Shown: positions 1 through 6,254 of the stretch, piece by piece
How the letters are laid out: each line of letters starts with the position of its first letter
Position numbering within the stretch: the first letter of the stretch is position 1
Origin: Verrucomicrobiota bacterium
GTDB taxonomy: Bacteria > Verrucomicrobiota > Verrucomicrobiia > Limisphaerales > JAHEOI01
Reading direction: 5' to 3'
Length of the DNA: 8,437 bases
NCBI GenBank assembly: GCA_018610125.1
Contig: JAHEOI010000373.1
Location: 1 to 8,437 of the forward strand
The notes under the pieces: generated by a model
The model's database searches: none
Seen by the model: only the letters and a program-made list of their open reading frames with translations
Told to the model about the DNA's origin: nothing
Made by a program: the position numbers and the translations under genes

Positions 1-36
1 ATCGCCGCAGGCCCCGGCGGCCATTGATCACCCGCA

Positions 37-768
37 TCACCGCCGGTGCTCACTCTCGGCGCCGGGCAATGGCTTGATCCGCATATTGCGAAAACTTGTC
101 GGGGACTGACCGTGCTTTCCTTGTAGCCCGATGTGTCCCTTCAGCGGGAGTTTGGCAACCGGCTTGCTCAACCAAGAGGGAATCGCGCTTCCATCCGGAT
201 TCTCCTCGGCAGAGCCATATCGGCTACGGTCCATGATGGTAACGGTTCGATCGTTCAGAATGACGTAGACGATGTCGGCTTGGCAAATCACGGTCATGTC
301 GTTCCACTGACCAGGTTTTTTGACCATGGACTTTTCGGGCGCCGTATGTCCAAAAATGGCTCCGCAGTGCCAATGGGGCGGTTTTTCGGCCCACTCGGCG
401 GCATGGTCGTCGCAGAGTTGGACCTCAATCGAGTTGGGGACCCAGTTCTCAATGTCGCTGCAATGCAGGGCCACTCCGCTGTTCGCCCCCTTGCCGTTCT
501 TGAAATCGAGCTCAAGGACGAAATTCTCGTATTCGGTTCGGGTCCACAACATCCCCTCCCCAGTCGCCTTCAAAACGCCGTCTTTCCAGATGAAAGACTC
601 CTTGGCGCCGGTGGCCTTTTTTAACTCCTGGTGAAAAAGCGGGCGCCAGCCTGAGCTGCCGGATTGATGCGACTTGGCCAAGCCAACCGTTTGGGTCACC
701 GACCCAACCAAAAGGATGGTGAAGCCCTCCATTACCATGCGCCGAAAGCTGTTTCGAATATCCCTCAT
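37..768 (-). CDS. Exported DUF1080 (3-keto-disaccharide hydrolase-like) protein
   Basis: A 243-residue protein made almost entirely of one DUF1080 domain, a concanavalin-like beta-sandwich. Some members hydrolyse 3-keto-glycosides; the activity here is inferred from family only. Residues 1 to about 33 form a signal peptide with basic residues followed by the hydrophobic stretch FTILLVGSV, so the product is probably periplasmic or extracellular. Family hallmarks run in the usual order: a trp-containing 'WKDGVLKATGEGMLWT' region near 61-76, 'NSGVALHC' near 96-103, an 'IEVQLCDD' strand near 114-121, 'GAIFG' near 136-140, 'KPGQWNDMTV' near 151-160, and a closing 'GHIGLQGKHG' with 'FRNMRIKPL'. The domain therefore looks complete. 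The ATG is preceded by GGAGAC about 8 nt upstream, which supports the start. The gene lies downstream of the DUF2784 gene on the same strand across 160 bp, with a possible promoter of its own in that gap. Confidence 0.9.
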   Translation of the reverse strand: MRDIRNSFRRMVMEGFTILLVGSVTQTVGLAKSHQSGSSGWRPLFHQELKKATGAKESFIWKDGVLKATGEGMLWTRTEYENFVLELDFKNGKGANSGVALHCSDIENWVPNSIEVQLCDDHAAEWAEKPPHWHCGAIFGHTAPEKSMVKKPGQWNDMTVICQADIVYVILNDRTVTIMDRSRYGSAEENPDGSAIPSWLSKPVAKLPLKGHIGLQGKHGQSPTSFRNMRIKPLPGAESEHRR

Positions 769-818
769 AGAACTGTCTCCGCCTGCTCAAGTTCGTTTTT
801 CACTCTCACTACTCCGAC

Positions 819-846
819 CAAATACTCGCACCAACGCATAGGTCAA
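819..846 (-). promoter_or_regulatory. Possible sigma-70-type promoter of the DUF1080 gene
   Basis: On the minus strand TTGACC (841-846) is followed after 16 bp by TATTTG (819-824), about 50 bp upstream of the DUF1080 start. The -35 box matches five of six consensus bases but the -10 box only about three, so the call is weak. Confidence 0.3.
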
Positions 847-875
847 GAAAAAGGTGCCGTGCGCCTGGTTCCATA

Positions 876-903
876 TTATCTGCGTCCATTTGCGGTTAAA
901 AAC
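876..903. repeat. Fragment of an 'ATCTGCGTCCAT' intergenic repeat
   Basis: The plus strand reads TTATCTGCGTCCATTTGCGG and continues GTTAAAAA. It contains two near-copies of a short unit ((C/T)ATCTGCG and CATTTGCG). From memory this resembles the 'ATCTGCGTTCATCTGCGG' type of short intergenic repeat that recurs in several environmental bacterial phyla. It lies between two genes and codes for nothing. The identification rests on resemblance, not on a search. Confidence 0.4.
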
Positions 904-928
904 ATTCCGCTCCACTCACCCATTCAGC

Positions 929-1372
929 CTATCCGGAACGCCTCCACCACCGTGCGATCCGGTGATAATCTGGCCTGATATAAAAGAGCGCCAACGCCAA
1001 TATCAACCCGAAGAAAATCCCATAACACCACTGAAATATGGCCTGTTCCGCCTCAAAGAATAGAAACTTATGCACCCAATGTTGTAGGAACGAACCGACG
1101 TAAACCACTCCTTGACCTGCCTTCAACCTCAGTGCCATTTCCCAGTCGGTTAAGGGACAGATGATGCCCCCCAGAGCTTCTCCCACCACGATCGCCATCG
1201 CACCCAAGTGCGCCAATCGGAAATAGGGATTATAAACAAAGGGTCGCCGTAAGAAGTAACCGATCCAAATTGCTGGCAAGCTAAGCACCCAAAGGCGACA
1301 GGCGACGAAGCCAAAGTGCACCATCATGACAAAATCGGCCGCGGCCTTATAGGCGGGATCCACGTCCACCAT
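929..1372 (-). CDS. DUF2784 family integral membrane protein
   Basis: A 147-residue membrane protein of the DUF2784 family, whose function is not known. About four hydrophobic segments are visible: residues about 13-37 (FVMMVHFGFVACRLWVLSLPAI), 53-73, 86-97, and 108-133 (FQWCYGIFFGLILALALFYI). The family signature is clear: 'ADFVMMVHFGFV' near the N-terminus, 'GGIICPLTDWEMALR' in the middle with the Cys-Pro-Leu-Thr box, and 'GSFLQHWVHKFLF' corresponding to the usual Gly-Phe-hydrophobic-X-His motif. Length is normal for the family. No strong ribosome binding site precedes the ATG. The start is kept because it gives the usual short N-terminus; the ATGATG about 15 codons downstream would cut into the first helix. 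It is followed by the DUF1080 gene on the same strand and is divergent from the beta-propeller gene. Confidence 0.88.
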   Translation of the reverse strand: MVDVDPAYKAAADFVMMVHFGFVACRLWVLSLPAIWIGYFLRRPFVYNPYFRLAHLGAMAIVVGEALGGIICPLTDWEMALRLKAGQGVVYVGSFLQHWVHKFLFFEAEQAIFQWCYGIFFGLILALALFYIRPDYHRIARWWRRSG

Positions 1373-1687
1373 GCGATACTTGTCTACTTATTCGGTCGGG
1401 TCATCGTGCAGGATCGGATGATAACCGCTGCAACGCCGATTGTCCAGAGTCCATAACATCTGTCATCACTAACAAAGGAAAAATTTCGAGAGACAATCAA
1501 ACCGACAACCGCTTTTTGGTCCCGCTTACATGGAACGGTGATTCAAGGGCGTTGGGGATACCCGCTTTTTGAATGCCGCGATGCGATCGGATGTATAAAC
1601 GAGGTAGGGGCAGCTTGCTCTGTGGTCAGAGGGGCGCTTGATATCTGGGCGAATTTGGAATAATCATGAGGAGAAAGCTCCTGGATT
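1373..1687. other. Divergent intergenic region, 315 bp
   Basis: This gap separates the minus-strand DUF2784 gene from the plus-strand beta-propeller gene, so it should hold promoters for both. I see no RNA gene and no small coding region. A TATAAA at 1594-1599 with TTGAAT at 1569-1574 (19-bp spacer) is a weak candidate plus-strand promoter. The 10-mer CCGCTTTTTG occurs twice in direct orientation (1509-1518 and 1562-1571). Confidence 0.4.
1669..1682 (+). promoter_or_regulatory. Hairpin over the ribosome binding site of the beta-propeller gene
   Basis: AGGAG (1669-1673), AAAG loop, CTCCT (1678-1682) form a perfect 5-bp hairpin just before the ATG at 1688. AGGAG is the only Shine-Dalgarno-like sequence here but sits 14 nt from the ATG, further than normal. 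In the folded form it is base-paired. This suggests weak or controlled translation initiation; it could equally be chance. Confidence 0.35.
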
Positions 1688-3058
1688 ATGAAACGAAGAA
1701 ACACGCTTGTTTGGTGGTGGCTGGCAAACGGAGTGGTCGTTGGGGCGTTAAGCACGAGCGCGTTGGCGCAATCGGACCCGAAGGCCAAGGCCCGACAGAT
1801 TACCGCGGGGAGTTTTCTAGAAGCTCCCCCCTCATTCGAAGGGACCGATTTTAACGTCGCCGACGCACCGCCGAGCGTCTGGTTTGTACGGATTCCGCTT
1901 CCGCAGAGGGAAGCGGATCCGTGGTCGATCTGGGGCTATAGCCTGATTCACTCCAATGGGAAGGTCTACGTCCCGCTCGGCGATCATCGCGGGGTGGATG
2001 GCAATAGCTACCTTTACGAATACAATCCCGAGACGAAGGTGATCCGGCAGGTCGCGGACGTGCTTTCAGCGGTGGAAGGGCACGAGCCGGGCGACTTCGG
2101 GTATGGCAAGATCCATGGTCGGCTGAACGAAGGAACGGACGCCAACATCTATTTTGGGACCTATTGGGGAGAATGGAACAACGGTAACAAACACTACCAT
2201 GGTGACCGTGTATTGCGCTATAATCCCGGGACGGAGGAGCTGACCGATCTTGGCATGCCGAAATTCGGCTGGGGCTTTCCCTCCACCCACATGGCGCCGG
2301 CACACAATCTCTTCTACGCCGAGGCACACAAGCGTAAATCGAACAGCCGCGGAGCCCCACAACACAACTACCTCGCCGAGGGATACTCCCCTGCCAAAGA
2401 AATGCGTCGGCTCGAATACAAAATCCGCTTTCTGGCATACGATGTAGCGAGCAAAGAGGTCATTTATCTTGGCGATCACAAAGGACTTTCCTATGGCCGC
2501 GATTTTTTCGTCGATGACAAAGGGAAGGCCTACTTCAATAACGGCAAGGGACGCTTGGCGCAATATGACCCGGTCCAAAACAAGGTCATTCCAATCAAGG
2601 GGCTACGGATGCCGGCCGAGCGGATTCGGCGGGCGGTTGGACCGGACAAACAGGGGATCATGTACGGCAGCACGCACGAGGATCAAAGCCGGCTGTTTGC
2701 GTTTGATCCGGAAGCAAAAGAGATTCGCACGATCGCGACCACCCCTGCGAATACCGCGGGCATGGATGTGGCGCCGTCCGGCCAGCACCTCTATTACGTA
2801 CCAGGAGCGCACAGTCCGTACACAAGCGTACCGGTCGTCCAAGTCAATACCTCATCAGGACGCCAAAAGGTAATTGCATTTCTACTGGAGCCGGTCTGGC
2901 GGCAGACGCAATACAATCTCGGCGGAACATACAGTGTCAACGTGACGGAGGATGGGAGCACGGTCTACATCGCCATCAACGGCAGGCACGGCGACCGCCA
3001 GGAGCATTGGGGTGACCTGGCGTTCGTGGCGGTCGAGGTCCCGGATTCGGAACGGTAA
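1688..3058 (+). CDS. Secreted beta-propeller protein of unknown function
   Basis: A 456-residue exported protein. Residues 1-27 are a classical signal peptide (basic MKRR, hydrophobic core, predicted cleavage after Ala-Leu-Ala at 25-27). The remainder shows a recurring blade signature, an aromatic strand followed by an Asp/Asn-Pro-X-X-Lys-X-Val/Ile turn: YLYEYNPETKVIRQV (about 109-122), RVLRYNPGTEELTDL (174-188), RFLAYDVASKEVIYL (247-261), RLAQYDPVQNKVIPI (289-303), RLFAFDPEAKEIRTI (335-349), and a more divergent one near 383-397. Six or seven blades fit the length. This spacing is typical of YVTN/NHL/WD40-like propellers. I recognise no catalytic motif. Between blades there are loops rich in His, Trp and Tyr (for example GTYWGEWNNGNKHYHGDR at about 157-174), which could bind a metal or a ligand. 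The start is set by the signal peptide. The next gene follows after only 9 bp, suggesting cotranscription. Confidence 0.85.
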   Translation: MKRRNTLVWWWLANGVVVGALSTSALAQSDPKAKARQITAGSFLEAPPSFEGTDFNVADAPPSVWFVRIPLPQREADPWSIWGYSLIHSNGKVYVPLGDHRGVDGNSYLYEYNPETKVIRQVADVLSAVEGHEPGDFGYGKIHGRLNEGTDANIYFGTYWGEWNNGNKHYHGDRVLRYNPGTEELTDLGMPKFGWGFPSTHMAPAHNLFYAEAHKRKSNSRGAPQHNYLAEGYSPAKEMRRLEYKIRFLAYDVASKEVIYLGDHKGLSYGRDFFVDDKGKAYFNNGKGRLAQYDPVQNKVIPIKGLRMPAERIRRAVGPDKQGIMYGSTHEDQSRLFAFDPEAKEIRTIATTPANTAGMDVAPSGQHLYYVPGAHSPYTSVPVVQVNTSSGRQKVIAFLLEPVWRQTQYNLGGTYSVNVTEDGSTVYIAINGRHGDRQEHWGDLAFVAVEVPDSER

Positions 3059-3067
3059 CGCCTTGGT

Positions 3068-4036
3068 ATGGAGGAACGAATCGGTAGAGCGCGAAGTCAG
3101 CGGCGTCGCTGCATGATCTGCCTTGTCTTGTTGGCAGGGGGATTTTGCATGGTCACAGCCGTTTTCTCAGCTCCGCTATTCCGCTTTCGTGACGTAACGC
3201 AAGAGGCGGGGCTATTGGGCGAAGTCCAAGGCATGCGGGGGCACGCAGCGGGCTGGGGCGACGCAAATGGCGACGGTCGGGGCGATCTTTATGTCGGCTC
3301 TTTTGATACGGGGAGGTCGCGGCCAAATCTCTTGCTGACAAATCGAGCCGGGAGATTCGTCTCGGCCAGGCAAGGTGCGAGCCGTCTTTCCTCGCGTCCG
3401 ACCGGAACGGTATTTGCTGATTTCGATAACGACGGCGACCTCGATCTTGTTTTGACTAGCTGGTGGCCAGAGCGGTCCTCCCTATTGCTCAACAATGAGA
3501 CCGAGAGCGGTTCTGGAAAGGTCCGCATTAACCTCAGCACACCGCGTCGTCCTTCCGAAAACAGTCGCCAGTGCTCCCCCTATTCTGCCGCAACCGTAGG
3601 CTCCCCTTGCGTTGGCCTTGTTCACAGCGGCGTCAAAGTCGATGCGTCTCGACCCAAGGAAGACTTCAAGCTCAAGCTGGACGGCGATCTCAATGTGAAG
3701 CGTGTTACGTATAACGGCGCCGAGCTGCGTTGGACATACCTTACCGAGCCCCTCCCTTTGGGAGCAGGGTCGAAAATGGCGTCACTTTCCAGCCCCTTAC
3801 TTCGGTGCAGTCTCAGCCCCTTTCGGCACCTTGCTTTCGGGCGCCAGCCGCCACACAGCCCCACCCGAATTCTCGGACGGGTTGCGCGGACCACCGTATT
3901 TGCCATGCGCGGTCGTCACGTAGAGATCGCCATTCCCCGTTTGGCCGGCACCGGTCGGATGGAGCTCGGTATCCAAGAGCTCTTGAAACACCCATTGGTT
4001 ATCTTGATTACGAGTGAGCCCGAAAATCCTCCCTGA
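3068..4036 (+). CDS. VCBS/FG-GAP repeat protein, probably truncated or rearranged
   Basis: Residues 1-35 are a signal peptide with a long basic n-region (RRRCMICLVLLAGGF); a downstream ATG at 3113 is an equally plausible start. Residues 38-143 are a clear VCBS/FG-GAP (CRTAC1-like) segment: 'FRDVTQEAGL' followed by two calcium-binding-type motifs, DANGDGRGDLYVG (65-77) and DFDNDGDLDLVLT (118-130), then SSLLLNN (137-143). Such proteins usually carry many more repeats and run to several hundred residues. After about residue 145 the sequence stops resembling the family. Residues about 188-233 (VKVDASRP...LPLGAG) look like real protein but of another type. From about residue 243 (position 3797) the frame simply reads antisense through the 3' end of the sugar dehydrogenase gene, which is unlikely to be genuine coding sequence. 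I infer a deletion or frameshift near 3500-3800. I found no better frame that continues the VCBS repeats. Confidence 0.5.
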   Translation: MEERIGRARSQRRRCMICLVLLAGGFCMVTAVFSAPLFRFRDVTQEAGLLGEVQGMRGHAAGWGDANGDGRGDLYVGSFDTGRSRPNLLLTNRAGRFVSARQGASRLSSRPTGTVFADFDNDGDLDLVLTSWWPERSSLLLNNETESGSGKVRINLSTPRRPSENSRQCSPYSAATVGSPCVGLVHSGVKVDASRPKEDFKLKLDGDLNVKRVTYNGAELRWTYLTEPLPLGAGSKMASLSSPLLRCSLSPFRHLAFGRQPPHSPTRILGRVARTTVFAMRGRHVEIAIPRLAGTGRMELGIQELLKHPLVILITSEPENPP

Positions 4037-5125
4037 ACCCCAATCCGCTGCAAAATAGATTCCATCCAGCGAGCGATATCGGGAGCCGCGATAAACACCG
4101 ACACCGATGACGCAAATCCCGCTTTCGACATGGCTATACTCGGCAATCGGAGGCACGCCGACATCCGGGCCCTTTTCCTTCTCGATTGGAAAAACGTGGG
4201 TCCCCATCTTGAAATCCCAGCCGTAATTCTCGCCACCGTCACTCTCTGCCGGCTGAAAATTAATTTCCTCCCAATGATTCTGCCCAACATCAGCGATATA
4301 GAGATCGCCGGTCTGGGGATCAAACTGAAACTTCCAGGGATTTCGTATGCCGTAGGCCCAGATTTCGGGGCGGGCATCGGTATGAATCTTGGAAAACTGC
4401 TCCTCCGTGACGCCAAAGAGCCGGAGTCGCTGTAGCCCTTCCGCAAACGGGTTGTCTCGAGGAATGCCGTAGCCGCGGGCCCCTTTCTTGTCGACGTCGA
4501 TACGTAAGATCTTACCGAGCAGCGTGCTTAGATCCTGGCCTGCCTCAAGTGGGTCACCTTCCCATCCCCCATCGCCGCTCCCGATGTAGAGGTAACCATC
4601 CGGACCGAAGGCCAGCTCCCCTCCGTTATGATTCGCCCAAGGCTGCTTGATTTTCAAAACGGGACGCGCACTCTGAAAGTCTGCCCGGTTCGGATTGTCG
4701 GAGGAAACTTTGTACTCGACGATCATGGAATCACCGTTTCGCATCCGGTCGGCGTAGTGCACGTAGAACAATCCGTTTTCTTGAAAGTTGGGATGGAAGG
4801 CCAAGTCGTAAAGCCCTTGCTCCAGGAAGGCTGTTACGACGTCATTCCGCAGATCGAGAAAAGGCTCATCCAGCACTTCCCCATCCTGGATGATACGGAC
4901 AACGCCCCACCGTTCTATGACAAAGAGGCGATCCGATTCACCGGGTGGACTGACAACATTCATCGGGTCGACAAAGCCGTCTCCGACTTTGACCAGATCA
5001 ATGGCCACCTCTCCCGGGAGATCGCCTCCGGGACGGGCTGTCTTTTCCCCCCGTGCAACGATGACCATGAAGGCCATCGCCATAGTCAAGAGCAATGGTT
5101 TCGATGGTAAGAAAAAGCGGGCCAT
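3797..5125 (-). CDS. PQQ-dependent sugar dehydrogenase (glucose/sorbosone dehydrogenase family)
   Basis: A 442-residue exported enzyme of the GSDH family, soluble six-bladed propellers that use PQQ and calcium to oxidise aldose sugars in the periplasm. Substrate cannot be told from the sequence. Residues 1-26 form a signal peptide (hydrophobic PLLLTMAMAFMVIVA). Family motifs appear in order: 'GLYDLAFHPNF' (104-114), 'NHNGGELAFGPDGYLYIGSG' (165-184) with the His of the HNGG box that is conserved and catalytic in this family, 'GKILRIDV' (204-211), 'RNPWKFQFDP' (261-270), 'DVGQNHWEEIN' (279-289), 'ENYGW' (299-303), and late blades ending 'GGAVWRL' (421-427). Nothing essential appears to be missing. 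The ATG has GGTGGAATT just upstream. The heme-binding lipoprotein gene ends 15 bp upstream on the same strand, so the two almost certainly share an mRNA. The 3' end overlaps the convergent VCBS frame; I see no terminator there. Confidence 0.95.
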   Translation of the reverse strand: MARFFLPSKPLLLTMAMAFMVIVARGEKTARPGGDLPGEVAIDLVKVGDGFVDPMNVVSPPGESDRLFVIERWGVVRIIQDGEVLDEPFLDLRNDVVTAFLEQGLYDLAFHPNFQENGLFYVHYADRMRNGDSMIVEYKVSSDNPNRADFQSARPVLKIKQPWANHNGGELAFGPDGYLYIGSGDGGWEGDPLEAGQDLSTLLGKILRIDVDKKGARGYGIPRDNPFAEGLQRLRLFGVTEEQFSKIHTDARPEIWAYGIRNPWKFQFDPQTGDLYIADVGQNHWEEINFQPAESDGGENYGWDFKMGTHVFPIEKEKGPDVGVPPIAEYSHVESGICVIGVGVYRGSRYRSLDGIYFAADWGSGRIFGLTRNQDNQWVFQELLDTELHPTGAGQTGNGDLYVTTAHGKYGGPRNPSENSGGAVWRLAPESKVPKGAETAPK

Positions 5126-5140
5126 AATTCCACCGTCTAC

Positions 5141-5812
5141 TTATTTGGTATAAGGAACGCTGCCGCCGGTGACGCTATTAACACGGATGGCTTTCGGTGC
5201 TGCAAACCCGTCGGCTGCAGCTTGGGCGACATTCTCGTCCTGCTCCACTCCATCGCCGCTTACCCCGACTGCGCCCACGAGCTGCCGGTCCTTATAGAGC
5301 GGAACCCCCCCTGGGAACTCGATCAAGCCCGGCTTACGGTTACTGTTGCCAATCTGCCACAGCGGTCCGCCCGGTTGCGACAGTTGACCAATGGTCCGAC
5401 TCGTCAACGCGTTCTCATTGCTACTGAAGGCAAGGGCGGTGAAGGCTTTGCCCTTTGCGATCGAGACACTGCCGACCCAGGCTCCCGGCATCGACCGTCG
5501 CCCTATGACCGCTCCCTTGCGATTGACGACGAAAATGTGCATCCGGGCATGCTCTTTTTTTCCATCTTCGTTGACCCGGAGAAGTGAGGTTTCATTTCTG
5601 GCTGCTTGCACACCTTGCTGCAGGATCCTTTTGACCTCCATCTGGGTCAGGGACGGGGTGTCAGAAACCGAATAGCCCAGCTTTACCGGACCGTGCCGAG
5701 CTTGCTTTCCTGTCGTCGTTTGCTGGGAGGTCGCGGCACACCCGGTCAAGCCAAACACCAGCGACGGCATGACCACCGCATAACAGAAAGCTTTGATCAA
5801 ATGGAATCGCAT
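5141..5812 (-). CDS. GlcG/HbpS-family (DUF336) heme-binding lipoprotein
   Basis: A 223-residue lipoprotein. The N-terminus has a signal peptide ending in the lipobox Leu-Thr-Gly-Cys (residues 22-25), so it should be lipid-anchored at Cys25. Residues about 50-215 match the GlcG/HbpS (DUF336) domain: 'MHIFVVNRKGAVIGRRSMPGA' (two overlapping pieces, about 91-111), 'SVSIAKGKAFTALAF' (115-129), 'GGVPLYKDRQLVGAVGVSG' (168-186) and 'EQDENVAQAAADGF' (189-202). The GGVPL and VGA(V/I)GVSG boxes are diagnostic. HbpS-type members bind heme; related members accompany glycolate or alcohol oxidation genes. Here the gene is first in a two-gene unit with a PQQ sugar dehydrogenase, so a role in electron transfer or redox sensing around that enzyme is a reasonable inference. 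The start is supported by GGAG about 9 nt upstream of the ATG. An insertion of hydrophilic sequence at about 75-90 (SLLRVNEDGKKEH) is longer than I recall for cytoplasmic GlcG. Confidence 0.9.
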   Translation of the reverse strand: MRFHLIKAFCYAVVMPSLVFGLTGCAATSQQTTTGKQARHGPVKLGYSVSDTPSLTQMEVKRILQQGVQAARNETSLLRVNEDGKKEHARMHIFVVNRKGAVIGRRSMPGAWVGSVSIAKGKAFTALAFSSNENALTSRTIGQLSQPGGPLWQIGNSNRKPGLIEFPGGVPLYKDRQLVGAVGVSGDGVEQDENVAQAAADGFAAPKAIRVNSVTGGSVPYTK

Positions 5813-5854
5813 ACAGTTATCTCCAGTATTCCTTTTTTACCTGTTTGCCCTCGG

Positions 5855-5901
5855 CATCGCTTGCGCCACGACACGCATCCCCACCCTTTCCGCAAGCGAC
5901 G
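5855..5901 (-). promoter_or_regulatory. 5'-leader stem-loop of the heme-binding/dehydrogenase operon
   Basis: CGCAAGCGA (5891-5899) and TCGCTTGCG (5857-5865) are a perfect 9-bp inverted repeat. In the minus-strand RNA the stem extends to 11 bp with one G-U pair and closes a 25-nt purine-rich loop containing GGG and GGGG. It begins almost exactly at the transcription start predicted from the promoter just upstream, so the mRNA would carry a stem-loop at its extreme 5' end. That is a known way to stabilise an mRNA; binding of a regulator is also possible. Confidence 0.5.
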
Positions 5902-5907
5902 TGGGGG

Positions 5908-5935
5908 ATTTTAAATAAGTTGCCGGCTGAGTCAA
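5908..5935 (-). promoter_or_regulatory. Sigma-70-type promoter of the heme-binding/dehydrogenase operon
   Basis: On the minus strand TTGACT (5930-5935) and TAAAAT (5908-5913) are separated by 16 bp. Each box matches five of six consensus bases. The start site would fall near 5901, giving a leader of about 89 nt before the ATG of the heme-binding lipoprotein at 5812. No better candidate lies closer. Confidence 0.6.
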
Positions 5936-6022
5936 GGAGATTCTGGATACCTCCTGCGGGTCGGAGCCCTGATGCAAGCCGAAACCGACATCTTGAACCG
6001 TGTCGGATTACGGAACGAAGAA

Positions 6023-6060
6023 GGCCTGAACAGCAGCGGTATACCGCCGCTATTCAGGCC
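6023..6060 (-). terminator. Long hairpin, probable terminator or 3'-end structure of the response-regulator transcript
   Basis: GGCCTGAA (6023-6030) pairs with TTCAGGCC (6053-6060), AGC with GCT, and the centre is GCGGTATACCGC (6036-6047). In minus-strand RNA the two remaining positions are G-U pairs, giving an unbroken 17-bp stem with a UAUA loop. In plus-strand RNA the same positions would be C-A mismatches. The pairing therefore favours function in RNA made leftwards, that is from the response regulator gene ending at 6255. The tract after it on that strand, TTCTTCGTT, is only moderately T-rich, so it may be a 3' stabilising hairpin instead of a strict terminator. Confidence 0.5.
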
Positions 6061-6067
6061 CGTATCC

Positions 6068-6126
6068 TGGCGAGGCATTCGCCAAACGCGTGCGAACGGC
6101 CTGGAGACAGAGGGTATACCGGCCGT
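6068..6126. repeat. Two further inverted repeats in the intergenic region
   Basis: TGGCGA (6068-6073) and TCGCCA (6079-6084) form a perfect 6-bp hairpin with a GGCAT loop. ACGGCC (6096-6101) and GGCCGT (6121-6126) form another, enclosing GGTATACC (6113-6120). That same octamer is the core of the longer palindrome 75 bp to the left (6038-6045). No coding sequence is visible in the 442 bp between 5813 and 6254; these palindromes and the operon promoter are all I can support there. Confidence 0.45.
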
Positions 6127-6254
6127 CCCCAAACCTGTCCTGTCGTGTGAAAGCCCGGTATTCGTGATCTGTCAAATCTTGCGGCTTTTGCGCTTTTCTT
6201 ATGGTTGAATCCTTACGCGATTACAAGGAAGTCGGCCCTGTCTGGCCAACGCAC

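Noticed and set aside
14..46. CCGGCGG/CCGCCGG inverted repeat near the end of the DUF1080 gene as a terminator.
   Set aside because: The loop is 19 nt, there is no T tract, and the window ends too soon to judge.
133..624. Plus-strand open frame of 163 codons.
   Set aside because: It lies wholly antisense to the DUF1080 gene, whose translation shows clear domain motifs.
1851..2438. Minus-strand frame of 195 codons within the beta-propeller gene.
   Set aside because: Composition is rich in Arg, Ser and Cys, typical of an antisense shadow, and the sense frame has regular blade motifs and a signal peptide.
3752..3764. CTCCC-TTT-GGGAG hairpin as a terminator between the convergent genes.
   Set aside because: The stem is only 5 bp and no T tract follows on either strand.
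5222..5587. Plus-strand frames antisense to the heme-binding lipoprotein.
   Set aside because: The opposite strand encodes a clear GlcG/HbpS domain; these frames have no family features.
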